Shown: piece after piece, positions 34,249-41,531 of the stretch
How positions within the stretch are numbered: the stretch's first letter is position 1
Layout of the letters: the number at the start of each line of letters is the position of its first letter
Source: Gaiellasilicea sp963705515
GTDB lineage: Bacteria > Actinomycetota > Thermoleophilia > Gaiellales > Gaiellaceae
DNA length: 64,000 nt
Assembly (NCBI GenBank): GCA_963705515.1
Contig: CAVPJV010000009.1
Span: forward strand, 124,001-188,000
Reading direction: 5' to 3'
The notes under the pieces: model-generated
Told to the model about the DNA's origin: nothing
The model's database searches: none
Seen by the model: the letters and a program-made list of their open reading frames with translations, nothing else
Made by a program: the position numbers and the translations under genes

Positions 34249-35517
34249 TCACCGCGCCGTCTGGGCTCTCGCCACCGCAGCCGCGACGTCGAGGACGCCG
34301 TAACCGAGCTCGGCGTTCCAGCTGCCGCGGCCGGAGGCTGTCTGCTCGAGGATCGACGCCACCTGCGCCGCCCGCAGCTGCGGGTTCGCGGCCCAGACGA
34401 GCGCGGCCGCGCCGGCCACCTGGGGCGCCGCGAACGACGTCCCGCTGCCGTAGCCGTAGAGGCCACCGGCCGCGCCCGGGAGCTCGGTGCGTGGATAGCT
34501 CGACAGCGGTGACGCGGAGGAGACGGCGCTGAAGACGCCGACGCCCGGGGCCGCCAACGACACGTGCGAGCCGGTGCTGGAGAACGACGCCCGCGCGCCG
34601 TGCCGGTTCGAGGCTGCGACGGAGAGCCCGCGACCGCCGACACCCTTCGAGCCGACCGGCTGCAGCAGCGCCGCCGGATACTCGACGTCGTTCCCGCGCA
34701 TGTAGCCGTTGCCGGCAGCGGCGACCAGGAGCGCTCCCTTCGCGACGGCGTAGTCGACCGCTCGCTTCTCGATCGAAGACGTCGTCGATCCGCCGAGGCT
34801 GAGGTTGAGGATCTTGGCGCCGTGGTCGACCGCGTAGACGATCGCGGCCGCCTCGTCGACGTCGGTGAAGGCGCCGGTCGGCCCACCGGCCTGCACGACC
34901 ATCAGTCCCGCCTCGCCGCCGACGCCGGCGATCCCGTCTCCGTTCGTCGACGATCCTGCCGCAAGCGCCGCGACGAACGTGCCGTGGCCGTTGGCATCAG
35001 GGACATCCGCGCGCCGCTTGCGGATGCTGAAGGTCTGCGGCGCCTTCGCGCTCAGATCCGGCGCGCCGAGGTCGGCGCCGGTGTCGATCACCGCGATCGT
35101 GAGTCCCGCGGCCGCCTGGGCGACGGCCGCGGGAACTTGATCCGCGTGCACGGCCGAGTACTGCCACTGGTAGGGCAGGCCGGGCTGCGGCGAGAAGAGT
35201 GCGGGCTCGGCCCGCGAGACGCGCGTCGCCGCCCGCTCGACGCGGACGATGCCGGGCTCGGCGCCGACCAGCCGGGCGTAGCGCTCGACGTTCCCCTGCG
35301 GGAGCAGTGCGGCAACGCGGAGCGCGCCGATCCGGCGGACGACCCGTGCAGGGTGCCGGTCGAGCGCCGCCGCGAGCGCGCTCTCGCTCTCGTACGAGAC
35401 GACGGCGGTGCCGCTCGGCCAGGCGGCCGAGGCGCCGGGGTCGCGTGCGCCCAGGGCCGAGCCCACGAGCACCAGGCCCGCCAGCACGGCGAAGCAGAAT
35501 CGATTGACCAACCGCAT
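34249..35517 (-). CDS. Secreted subtilisin-like serine protease (S8)
   Basis: A 422-residue exported protease. The ATG at 35517 has GGGAG upstream and opens a signal peptide (MRLVNRFCFAVLAGLVLVGS). An inhibitor-like propeptide follows (AVVSYESESALAAALDRHPA to about residue 110). The catalytic triad is Asp in IAVIDTGAD, His in NGHGTFVAAL and Ser in SGTSFAAPQVAGAAAL. Divergent from the HisB-like gene, with a perfect 14-nt palindrome in the shared upstream region. Confidence 0.92.
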   Translation of the reverse strand: MRLVNRFCFAVLAGLVLVGSALGARDPGASAAWPSGTAVVSYESESALAAALDRHPARVVRRIGALRVAALLPQGNVERYARLVGAEPGIVRVERAATRVSRAEPALFSPQPGLPYQWQYSAVHADQVPAAVAQAAAGLTIAVIDTGADLGAPDLSAKAPQTFSIRKRRADVPDANGHGTFVAALAAGSSTNGDGIAGVGGEAGLMVVQAGGPTGAFTDVDEAAAIVYAVDHGAKILNLSLGGSTTSSIEKRAVDYAVAKGALLVAAAGNGYMRGNDVEYPAALLQPVGSKGVGGRGLSVAASNRHGARASFSSTGSHVSLAAPGVGVFSAVSSASPLSSYPRTELPGAAGGLYGYGSGTSFAAPQVAGAAALVWAANPQLRAAQVASILEQTASGRGSWNAELGYGVLDVAAAVARAQTAR

Positions 35518-35539
35518 CCAGATCTCCCTGATCTGAAGA

Positions 35540-35553
35540 GGTTCGTACGAACC
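35540..35553. promoter_or_regulatory. Perfect 14-nt palindrome (operator candidate) in a divergent promoter region
   Basis: GGTTCGTACGAACC lies in the 97-bp gap between the protease and HisB-like starts. It is fully symmetric. It is not a LexA box (the half sites are inverted relative to GAAC-N4-GTTC). A binding site for an unidentified regulator of one or both genes is possible. Confidence 0.4.
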
Positions 35554-35601
35554 CACTCCGATCATGGGCGATCCACAGGGATTTGTACCCCCCGATTTGG
35601 C

Positions 35602-35607
35602 TAGTCT
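35602..35607 (+). promoter_or_regulatory. Candidate -10 hexamer (TAGTCT) for the HisB-like gene
   Basis: TAGTCT ends 7 nt before the ATG at 35615, without a Shine-Dalgarno, as seen for several other genes here. Confidence 0.38.
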
Positions 35608-35614
35608 CGCTGCC

Positions 35615-36103
35615 ATGAGCGCCCGGATCGCGCCCGGTGGCGGGAGCTCGAACGTCGCCACCGGCATCCCTGTTCTCGACCACCTGCTCGGGCAGCTCGC
35701 GCGCAGCGGCGGGTTCGAGCTCGCCCTCGAGCTGCCGCCTGGAGAGGGCGAGGCGGAGGTCGCGGCCGCAGGCGCGGCGCTCGGCGAGTCGTTCGCCGAC
35801 GTCCTTCGCGGAGAGGGCCTGCCGGGTCACGGCTCGGCGTTCATGCCCGCCGAGGAGGCGCTCGCGCAGATCGTCTTCGAGGTCTCCGAGCGGCCGCTCG
35901 TCCACAGCAACGTCGATCTGACCGGGGCGCGCGCCGGCGGTCTCGGGGGCGACCTGGCCGCGCGCTTCCTGGATGCGTTCGCCGACGCCGCAGGCGTGAC
36001 GCTCCATGTTCGCCTGATCGACGGCGAGGACTCCCGGCACGTGCTCGAAGCCATCTTCAAGGCGCTCGGCGCCGCACTGGCGGCCGCCTCGCGCCCCCTC
36101 TAG
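35615..36103 (+). CDS. Imidazoleglycerol-phosphate dehydratase-like protein without the HHxxED metal motif
   Basis: A 162-residue HisB-fold protein. Recognisable IGPD pieces are NVATGIPVLDHLLGQL (for TGIGFLDHML), SAFMPAEEALAQIVFEVSER (for PMDEAL..DLSGR) and SRHVLEAIFKALGAALAAAS (for NxHHxxEAxFKAxARAL). The first HHTVED metal motif is absent (EGEAEVAAAGAALG in its place), and the second is reduced to a single His. It is about 30 residues shorter than IGPD. Catalysis of the histidine-pathway step is therefore unlikely. ridA follows 14 bp downstream, so they probably form an operon. Confidence 0.8.
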   Translation: MSARIAPGGGSSNVATGIPVLDHLLGQLARSGGFELALELPPGEGEAEVAAAGAALGESFADVLRGEGLPGHGSAFMPAEEALAQIVFEVSERPLVHSNVDLTGARAGGLGGDLAARFLDAFADAAGVTLHVRLIDGEDSRHVLEAIFKALGAALAAASRPL

Positions 36104-36117
36104 CCCGAAGGAGACCA

Positions 36118-36504
36118 GTGGCAGACAAGGAGATCGTCCGCACCGAGCGCGCGCCCGCGCCGTTCCAGGGCGCGCCGTACAACCAGGCCGTGAAGGCGGC
36201 GGGGCTCGTCTTCGTCGCCGGCCAGCTGGGCCTGAAGCCGGGTGACAAGGAGCCCGTGCAGGGGATCGCCGAGCAGACCGAGCAGGTGATGCAGAACCTG
36301 CGCGCGATCCTCGAGGAGGCCGGCACCGACCTCGACCGGCTCGTGAAGACGACCGTCTTCCTCCAGAGCCTGGGCGACTTCGCCGCGATGAACGAGGTCT
36401 ACGCGGCGCACGTCGGCGACGCACCGCCGGCGCGCTCGACGGTCGAGGTCGCGAAGCTCCCCTCGGGCGCCCTGGTCGAGATCGAGGCGGTTGCACTCCT
36501 CTGA
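36118..36504 (+). CDS. ridA: RidA-family enamine/imine deaminase
   Basis: A 128-residue trimeric hydrolase that clears reactive 2-aminoacrylate and related enamines. GTG start with GAAGGAGAC upstream. Family blocks are PYNQAVKAAGLVFVAGQLGL, NLRAILEEAGTDLDRLVKTT and the C-terminal PPARSTVEVAKLPSGALVEI, with the catalytic Arg in PARSTVEV. Follows the HisB-like gene. Confidence 0.93.
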   Translation: MADKEIVRTERAPAPFQGAPYNQAVKAAGLVFVAGQLGLKPGDKEPVQGIAEQTEQVMQNLRAILEEAGTDLDRLVKTTVFLQSLGDFAAMNEVYAAHVGDAPPARSTVEVAKLPSGALVEIEAVALL

Positions 36505-36505
36505 C

Positions 36506-36530
36506 GCCTTGCAACAGACTGTTACTTGAC
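36506..36530. repeat. 25-bp palindromic repeat, copy D (degenerate)
   Basis: GCCTTGCAACAG, central A, CTGTTACTTGAC. Right arm is close to the consensus and the left arm has three changes. It starts 1 nt after the ridA stop, and copy E follows 30 nt later. Confidence 0.7.
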
Positions 36531-36560
36531 GGGATCGTCTCGCATGAGTGAGCGCGGTCA

Positions 36561-36585
36561 GCCAAGTAACAGACTGTTACTTGGC
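36561..36585. repeat. 25-bp palindromic repeat, copy E, just before the cca start codon
   Basis: Identical to copies A and B over 25 bp. It ends 5 nt before the ATG at 36591, where a Shine-Dalgarno would be expected. A 12-bp hairpin at this position should either hinder ribosome loading or be bypassed by leaderless initiation. Confidence 0.85.
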
Positions 36586-36590
36586 CCACA

Positions 36591-37961
36591 ATGGGCGGCG
36601 TGTGGGACTCGGTCGCCGACTACGTGCATTCCCTGGGGCTGGACGCCTACGTCGTCGGCGGCGCCGTCCGCGACGAGCTGCTCGGGCGGACCCCACCGGA
36701 GCTCGACTTCGTCGTCCCGGGCGTCGGCCACGACGAGTTGCGGGCCGCGCTCGAGCCGCACGGCAAGGTCGAGGATCTCGTCGTCGCCGACCAGCGCGTC
36801 GGCGTGCGGCTGCTGCCGCGGGACAAGGCGGCACGGGCGCTCCAGCCGGCCGGGATCGAGTTCACACCGCCCCGCGTCGAGCGCTCGACCGGGCCCGGCA
36901 GGCACGACTTCGAGATCGTGGCCGACCGCGAGATCTCGCTCGAGCAGGACATGGAGCGGCGCGACTTCACGATCAATGCGATCGCGCGCCGGCTCGAGAC
37001 CGGGGAGATCGTCGACCCGCTCGGCGGCCGCGCTGATCTCGAGCGGCGCATCCTCCGCACGACCGGGCCGGCGAGCTTCCGCGACGACCCGCTCAGGATC
37101 GTCCGGGGCCTCCGCTTCGTCTCGCAGCTGGACGTCGCTCCCGACGACGACACGCTGAGGCAGATGCGCGAGTGGGCGCCGCGGATCGAGCACGTCTCGG
37201 GCGAGCGGATCGGCGGCGGGCTGGCGGCGGACGGGCTGGGGGAGCTCTCGAAACTCCTGCTCGGCCCCCATCCGGCCAAGGCGCTGCGGCTCGCACGGGA
37301 TACCGGCGTCCTCGTCCACGTGCTGCCGGAGTTCGAGCCTGCGATCGGCCACGAGCAGCAGAGCGGCCGCCAGCATCTGACGCTCGACGAGCACGTCTTC
37401 GCCGCCGTCCAGGCGGCCGCCGACGCAGGGACACCGCTCGAGGTGCGCCTGGCGGCGCTGCTGCACGACCTCGGGAAGCCCGAGGCCGAGCGCGACGGTG
37501 GCGACCACGCCGCGATCGGGGCCGTCGCGGCCTCTCAGGCGCTGACCCGGCTCCGCTACCCGTCCAGGCTGCGCGCGTACGTCGTCAGGCTCGTGCGGGA
37601 GCACCCGTTCGCGCTCGCAGACGATCCGCAGCCCGTCGATGCCCGCCGCTTCCTCGCCCGCCACGGCGAGCGCCTCGCCTTCGACCTGCTCGCGCACCGC
37701 GCCGCCGATCTCGCCGGCAAGACGGTGCCGTCGAGCGAGTGGGAGCGGCTGGACCGCTTCCGGGCTCTGGTCGAGCAGGAGCGGACGCAGCCGCACCGGC
37801 TCGCCGACCTGGCCGTGGACGGGCGCGATCTGATCGAGCAGGGGTACGCGGAAGGGCCGCAACTCGGGCAGACGTTGCGGACCCTCCTCGAGGAGGTTGT
37901 CGAGGAGCCCGAGCGCAACGAGCGCGAGCGTCTCCTCACCCGCGCGAAGGAGCTGGCGTGA
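36591..37961 (+). CDS. CCA tRNA nucleotidyltransferase / poly(A) polymerase family with HD domain
   Basis: A 456-residue class II nucleotidyltransferase that adds or repairs the tRNA 3' CCA end. N-terminal head: AYVVGGAVRDELLGRTPPEL with DFVV following. The usual DxD reads ELD here. Next come RRDFTINAIARRL, the conserved FRDDPLRIVRGLRF, and a C-terminal HD domain (VRLAALLHDLGKPEAE). A related poly(A) polymerase function cannot be excluded. The stop overlaps pgeF by 4 bp. Confidence 0.88.
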   Translation: MGGVWDSVADYVHSLGLDAYVVGGAVRDELLGRTPPELDFVVPGVGHDELRAALEPHGKVEDLVVADQRVGVRLLPRDKAARALQPAGIEFTPPRVERSTGPGRHDFEIVADREISLEQDMERRDFTINAIARRLETGEIVDPLGGRADLERRILRTTGPASFRDDPLRIVRGLRFVSQLDVAPDDDTLRQMREWAPRIEHVSGERIGGGLAADGLGELSKLLLGPHPAKALRLARDTGVLVHVLPEFEPAIGHEQQSGRQHLTLDEHVFAAVQAAADAGTPLEVRLAALLHDLGKPEAERDGGDHAAIGAVAASQALTRLRYPSRLRAYVVRLVREHPFALADDPQPVDARRFLARHGERLAFDLLAHRAADLAGKTVPSSEWERLDRFRALVEQERTQPHRLADLAVDGRDLIEQGYAEGPQLGQTLRTLLEEVVEEPERNERERLLTRAKELA

Positions 37962-38653
37962 TCCGCTGGGACACGTCCGGCCCGTACGAGGTCGTTTTCT
38001 CGACGCGCGAGGGCGGGGTCAGCGAGGGGCCGTACGCGTCGCTCAACCTCGGACGGATGACAGGCGACGACGTCGGGTGCGTGGACGAGAACCGGCGGCT
38101 CCTCTGTGCCGAGATCGGCGCCGACCCCGAACGGCTCGCGCTCAACCGGCAGGTGCACTCGACGCACGTGCGCCGCGCCGAGCCGGGTGCGCGCGGCGAA
38201 CCGGGTGACGGCCTCTGGACGGACGATCCGAGCCAGCCGATCCTCGCGATGACGGCGGACTGCCTGCCGATTGCGCTCGCCCGCACGGGCGGCGAGCCGG
38301 CGGTCGCCGTCCTGCACGCCGGCTGGCGCGGTCTGCTCGCCGGGATCGTCCGCGTCGGCGTCGAGACGCTCGGCGGGCCACTCCAGGCCGCCGTCGGCCC
38401 GGCGATCGGGCCGTGCTGCTACGCGGTGGGCGAGGAGGTCTCGGAGCCCTTCGCGTCGGCGTTCGGAGTTGACGTCGTTCGGGACGGCAAGCTCGACCTC
38501 TGGAGTGCCGCTGAGCGGGCACTGAACGCAGCCGGCGTGGACGACGTGCTCCGCACGGATGTCTGCACGTTCTGCAACCCGGATCGCTTCTTCTCGCATC
38601 GCCGCACCGGCAAGCCCCGCGGCGTCCAGGGAGTGATCGCGCGTGTCGCCTGA
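37958..38653 (+). CDS. pgeF: Peptidoglycan editing factor PgeF (YfiH/DUF152)
   Basis: A 231-residue metal-dependent hydrolase/laccase-fold protein thought to correct wrong amino acids in the peptidoglycan stem. GTG start. Signatures: VVFSTREGGVSEGPYASLNL, MTADCLPIALA, AVLHAGWRGLLAGIV and AIGPCCYAVGEEV, with the zinc-binding Cys/His in ADC, HAGW and PCCY. It overlaps the downstream YggS-type gene by 11 bp; pgeF-yggS-sepF is a common envelope/division gene order. Confidence 0.93.
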   Translation: MIRWDTSGPYEVVFSTREGGVSEGPYASLNLGRMTGDDVGCVDENRRLLCAEIGADPERLALNRQVHSTHVRRAEPGARGEPGDGLWTDDPSQPILAMTADCLPIALARTGGEPAVAVLHAGWRGLLAGIVRVGVETLGGPLQAAVGPAIGPCCYAVGEEVSEPFASAFGVDVVRDGKLDLWSAAERALNAAGVDDVLRTDVCTFCNPDRFFSHRRTGKPRGVQGVIARVA

Positions 38654-39236
38654 TGCCGTCCGCGCGAACCTGGAGCGGATCCGGAGCGAGGTCGGACCCG
38701 GCGTCACCATCGTCGCGGCGACGAAGTACGTTGCGCTCGAGGACATGGGCGTACTCGCCGCGGCCGGCGTCGAGGTGGTCGGGGAGAACCGCGCCCAGGA
38801 TCTCGAGCGCAAGCACGCCGCCTACGGCGAGGCGTTCCGCTGGCACTTCATCGGCCACCTCCAGTCGAACAAGGCGAAGGTGGTCAACGGCATCTGCGAG
38901 CTCGTGCACTCGCTCGCGTCGGAGTCCGCTGCGCAGCGGCTGACCGTCCCCGCGCTGATCGAGGTGAACCTCTCGGGCGAGCCGTCGAAGTCCGGCGTCA
39001 CGCCCGAGGAGCTGCCCGCACTGGTTGCGGCCTATCCCGACGCGCGAGGGCTGATGACGATGCCGCCTGCGGCCGCCGATCCCGAGGCCTCGCGCCCGTA
39101 CTTCCGCCGCCTGCGCGAGCTGGCCGCCGAGCACGGGCTGCCGGAGCTGTCGATGGGCACCTCGCAGGACTACCGCGTCGCGGTCGAGGAGGGCGCCAGC
39201 CTGATCCGTGTCGGTTCCATCCTGTTTGGGCCATAA
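38643..39236 (+). CDS. YggS-family pyridoxal-phosphate homeostasis protein
   Basis: A 197-residue PLP-binding TIM-barrel protein of the YggS/PLPBP family, which controls B6 and amino-acid balance. PLP Lys is in VTIVAATKYVALEDM. Other blocks: VVGENRAQDLERKHA, WHFIGHLQSNKAK, ALIEVNLSGEPSKSG and SMGTSQDYRVAVEEGASLIR. Shorter than many homologues (about 220-230) but with all motifs. The GTG start lies inside pgeF. Confidence 0.92.
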   Translation: MSPDAVRANLERIRSEVGPGVTIVAATKYVALEDMGVLAAAGVEVVGENRAQDLERKHAAYGEAFRWHFIGHLQSNKAKVVNGICELVHSLASESAAQRLTVPALIEVNLSGEPSKSGVTPEELPALVAAYPDARGLMTMPPAAADPEASRPYFRRLRELAAEHGLPELSMGTSQDYRVAVEEGASLIRVGSILFGP

Positions 39237-39248
39237 TCTCCTGCTGAG

Positions 39249-39794
39249 ATGGGATTTGCAGACGTCTGGAGCCGTACGCTCGTCTACTTCGGCATCGCCG
39301 AGGAGGACGACTGGGATGAGGACGGCTACGCCACCAACGAGGACCTCGAGCGCAGCTATGGCGCCCGCGAGCGCGCGAACGTCCGCCGCCTGCAACCCCG
39401 CCGGGGACGCGACTTCGACGACTGGACGGACTCCGAGCCCGAGGCGGAGAGCACAGCCGTGGCGCGCCCCCCGAGCCGCCTGCGCGGCGTCGAGGCGGTG
39501 CCGAACCCGGCGTCGGTCAAGGTGCACCTCGTCCTGCCGCGGAGCTTCAACGACGCCCAGCAGATCGCCGACCGCTTCAAGGACGGCGTGCCGGTGATCA
39601 TCAACCTCCAAAGCGCCGACCAGGACCTTTCGAAGCGGCTGATCGACTTCGCCAGCGGCCTCACCTACGCGCTCGACGGCGGCATGCAGCGGGTCGCGGA
39701 CAAGGTCTTCCTCCTCACCCCGCGCAACGTCGAGGTCTCGGCCGAGGAGCGCGCGAGAATGCTCGAGCGCGGCGGCTTCTTCAACCAGGCCTAG
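39249..39794 (+). CDS. sepF: Cell division protein SepF
   Basis: A 181-residue FtsZ membrane anchor. N-terminal amphipathic helix MGFADVWSRTLVYFGIAEED, an acidic/Arg-rich linker, then the conserved SepF domain: VKVHLVLPRSFNDAQQIADR, PVIINLQSADQDLSKRLIDF and LDGGMQRVADKVFLLTP. CATAAT (39232-39237) lies 11 nt before the ATG and could be a -10. Followed by yggT and divIVA, the usual division neighbourhood. Confidence 0.94.
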   Translation: MGFADVWSRTLVYFGIAEEDDWDEDGYATNEDLERSYGARERANVRRLQPRRGRDFDDWTDSEPEAESTAVARPPSRLRGVEAVPNPASVKVHLVLPRSFNDAQQIADRFKDGVPVIINLQSADQDLSKRLIDFASGLTYALDGGMQRVADKVFLLTPRNVEVSAEERARMLERGGFFNQA

Positions 39795-39803
39795 CGGCCC
39801 CTG

Positions 39804-39826
39804 GCCGGCCGCGTCTCCCGGCCGGC
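39804..39826. terminator. GC hairpin after sepF
   Basis: GCCGGCC (39804-39810) pairs with GGCCGGC (39820-39826) around a 9-nt loop, starting 10 nt after the sepF stop. There is no U tract, so it may be an actinobacterial-type terminator or part of the larger structured region that follows. Confidence 0.4.
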
Positions 39827-39849
39827 GGAGCCGGCCTCCGACGCAGCCT

Positions 39850-39926
39850 CGCGCTGCTCGCGGCGCTCCAGCCGGCGGCCCGTACCTCCGTACTGTTCCA
39901 CCGGCTTACGCACCGCGAGCAGCGCG
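39850..39926. other. 77-nt nested structured region between sepF and yggT
   Basis: CGCGCTGCTCGCGG (39850-39863) is a perfect 14-bp inverted repeat of 39913-39926. Inside it are AGCCGG (39870) paired with CCGGCT (39901) and GTAC-CTCC-GTAC (39882-39893). The nested stems look designed, and no ORF of convincing quality crosses this gap. Candidates are a structured 5' UTR of yggT, a small RNA, or a repeat element. The 192-bp gap holds nothing else I recognise. Confidence 0.45.
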
Positions 39927-39986
39927 CCAGGAGCCGCTAGGCCGACAACGCGTAGGAAATTGGCTGGTAGTCGCGAACGGACGCTC

Positions 39987-40259
39987 ATGGGCGATGCACT
40001 CGCGAACTTCGTGTACGTCTTTTTGTGGGTGTACCTGCTGCTGCTGTTCGCGTACATCCTGACGTCGTGGATCCGGCTGCCGTACCGGCCGTGGCTGAAC
40101 CGGGTGCAGCGGTTCCTCTACGACGTCTGCGATCCGTACCTGCGGATCTTCCGGCGCTTCATCCCGCCGGCCGGTCCGCTCGACCTGTCGCCGATGGTCG
40201 CGATCTTCGTGCTCCTGATCGTCCAGAACGTGCTCGTGTCCCTGCTTCAGCGGCTGTAG
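39987..40259 (+). CDS. YggT-family membrane protein
   Basis: A 90-residue inner-membrane protein from the ATG at 39987. Two hydrophobic segments (YVFLWVYLLLLFAYILTSW and MVAIFVLLIVQNVLVSLL) flank the conserved YRPWLNRVQRFLYDVCDPYL and LRIFRRFIPPAGPLDLSPMV. Found near sepF and divIVA in many Gram-positives and linked to division or osmotic tolerance. A TTG at 39960 is a weaker start. Confidence 0.9.
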   Translation: MGDALANFVYVFLWVYLLLLFAYILTSWIRLPYRPWLNRVQRFLYDVCDPYLRIFRRFIPPAGPLDLSPMVAIFVLLIVQNVLVSLLQRL

Positions 40260-40272
40260 GAAGGGAAGCGCG

Positions 40273-40740
40273 ATGGCACTCACACCCGTCGAGATTCGCC
40301 ACATCAGGCTCGGCCGCGGCTTTCGCGGCTACAAGCGGCAGTCGGTCGACATGCTGCTCGTCGAGGTCGCCGAGAGCTTCGAGGATGTCTGGCGCGAGCG
40401 CGCCGACCTTACCGACAAGGTCGAGCAGCTCGAGCTCGACCTCGTCCGGCACAAGGAGTTGGAAGGGCTGCTGCGGACGACGCTCGTCTCTGCCGAGAGC
40501 GCCGCCCAACAACTGCGCGAGCAGGCCCGCAAGGAGGCGGAGACGATCGTCGGCGAGGCCCATGCAGAGGCGCGTGCGATCGCCCGTCGCGCGTCGTCCG
40601 AGAAGGAGCGGCTCGAGACCGAGCTGCGCCGGATCAAGTCGCTGCTCCGTTCGGCGCTCGACAGCCTCGACGAGGCGTCGACGGACGAGCGGGAGCCTGT
40701 CGGCGAGCAGACCGGCGAGATTCGCCGCCTGATCTCCTAG
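40273..40740 (+). CDS. DivIVA-domain protein
   Basis: A 155-residue coiled-coil protein. The N-terminal DivIVA membrane-binding region reads LTPVEIRHIRLGRGFRGYKR then VDMLLVEVAESF, followed by long coiled coils (ADLTDKVEQLELDLVRHKEL, QLREQARKEAETIVGEAHAE). Wag31/DivIVA proteins mark curved membrane and polar growth sites in Actinobacteria. This one is shorter than Wag31. SD GGAAGGGAAG lies just upstream. Confidence 0.9.
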   Translation: MALTPVEIRHIRLGRGFRGYKRQSVDMLLVEVAESFEDVWRERADLTDKVEQLELDLVRHKELEGLLRTTLVSAESAAQQLREQARKEAETIVGEAHAEARAIARRASSEKERLETELRRIKSLLRSALDSLDEASTDEREPVGEQTGEIRRLIS

Positions 40741-40755
40741 CAATTGCCGTCGCAT

Positions 40756-40816
40756 GACGAGCATCCGCAGAAGCGGATCCTCGTCGCGCAGACCCCTGAA
40801 GGGCCGCTTCGCGGCC
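40756..40816. repeat. Two-hairpin repeat with conserved linker, intergenic copy
   Basis: Hairpin 1: GACGAGCATCCGC-AGAA-GCGGATCCTCGTC (40756-40785, one mismatch). Linker GCGCAGACCCCTGAAG. Hairpin 2: GGCCGC-TTC-GCGGCC (40802-40816). Same order, loop type and linker core (GCGC-N-CCCTGAAGG) as the reverse strand of the element inside dnaE2, while the stem sequences differ. Lies between divIVA and the YggU gene. Confidence 0.65.
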
Positions 40817-40843
40817 ATGTGGCTCGGCATCCCGTGGCGCAAC

Positions 40844-40849
40844 TATCCT
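40844..40849 (+). promoter_or_regulatory. Candidate -10 hexamer (TATCCT) before the YggU-family gene
   Basis: TATCCT ends 7 nt before the GTG at 40857, with no Shine-Dalgarno. Confidence 0.35.
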
Positions 40850-40856
40850 TCGGACT

Positions 40857-41156
40857 GTGGTTGCGCCCACGACACGATTGCGACTTCGAGTCTCCCCCGG
40901 CGCGTCGGCTCCCGGCGTCGTCGGCCGGCACGGCGATTCGTGGAAGGTGCGCGTCGCTGCGGCGCCGGAGCGGGGCAAGGCGAACGACGCCGTCCTCGAG
41001 CTTCTCGCCGAGACCCTCGCCGTCCCGCGCGCGAGCGTCACCCTCGTTTCGGGCGGCTCCTCGCGGAACAAGATCGTCGAGCTGACCGGGATCGCGCCGG
41101 ATGAGATCGAGCGACGGCTCGCCACGGCGGGCGGACAGGAGACCGAGACCGGATGA
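40857..41156 (+). CDS. DUF167/YggU-family protein
   Basis: A 99-residue alpha/beta protein with family blocks TRLRLRVSPGASAPGVVGRH, WKVRVAAAPERGKANDAVLE and VTLVSGGSSRNKIVELTGI. Function not established. Commonly found after divIVA/yggT. GTG start; the stop overlaps the following gene (ATGA). Confidence 0.9.
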   Translation: MVAPTTRLRLRVSPGASAPGVVGRHGDSWKVRVAAAPERGKANDAVLELLAETLAVPRASVTLVSGGSSRNKIVELTGIAPDEIERRLATAGGQETETG

Positions 41157-41518
41157 GCATCGACACCGCCCACTTCCAGGAGGAGCTCGAGCAGGTGCGC
41201 GGGCGCATCCTGAAGACGATCGAGCATCACGACATCGGTACCGCGTCGCTTGAGGAGGAGACCGGCGAGCTGCTGTCCGGGAGCGCTGACAACCACATGG
41301 CCGACACCGCGACGGAGACGTACGAGCGCGAGCTCGACGAGGGTCTCGAGGAGGACGCTCGCGAGCAGCTGCGCCAGGTGGAGAAGGCGCTCGACCGGAT
41401 CGAGTCCGGCGAGTACGGCCGCTGCGAGATCTGCGGCAAGGAGATCCCGGTCGATCGGCTCGAAGCCGTGCCGTGGACGACCTTGTGCATCGACGACGCG
41501 AGGCGGCTGGCCCGATGA
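41153..41518 (+). CDS. TraR/DksA-type zinc-finger protein with only three Cys ligands
   Basis: A 121-residue DksA-like protein. A helical N-terminal hairpin (HFQEELEQVRGRILKTIEHH) is followed by RIESGEYGRCEICGKEIPVD and TTLCIDDARRLAR. The fourth ligand of the usual C4 finger is Asp (CIDD instead of CxxC). Such proteins bind RNA polymerase and tune ppGpp-type responses. It overlaps the YggU gene by 4 bp and lies 13 bp before lspA. Confidence 0.87.
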   Translation: MSIDTAHFQEELEQVRGRILKTIEHHDIGTASLEEETGELLSGSADNHMADTATETYERELDEGLEEDAREQLRQVEKALDRIESGEYGRCEICGKEIPVDRLEAVPWTTLCIDDARRLAR

Positions 41519-41531
41519 CGGAGGGAGGCCG

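Noticed and set aside
35540..35553. LexA box at the protease/HisB-like promoter
   Set aside because: The half-sites are GTTC...GAAC, the reverse order of the GAAC-N4-GTTC box seen at imuB.
23244..36585. CRISPR array based on the repeated 25-mer
   Set aside because: Copies are kilobases apart, lie inside and between genes, and no cas genes are present.
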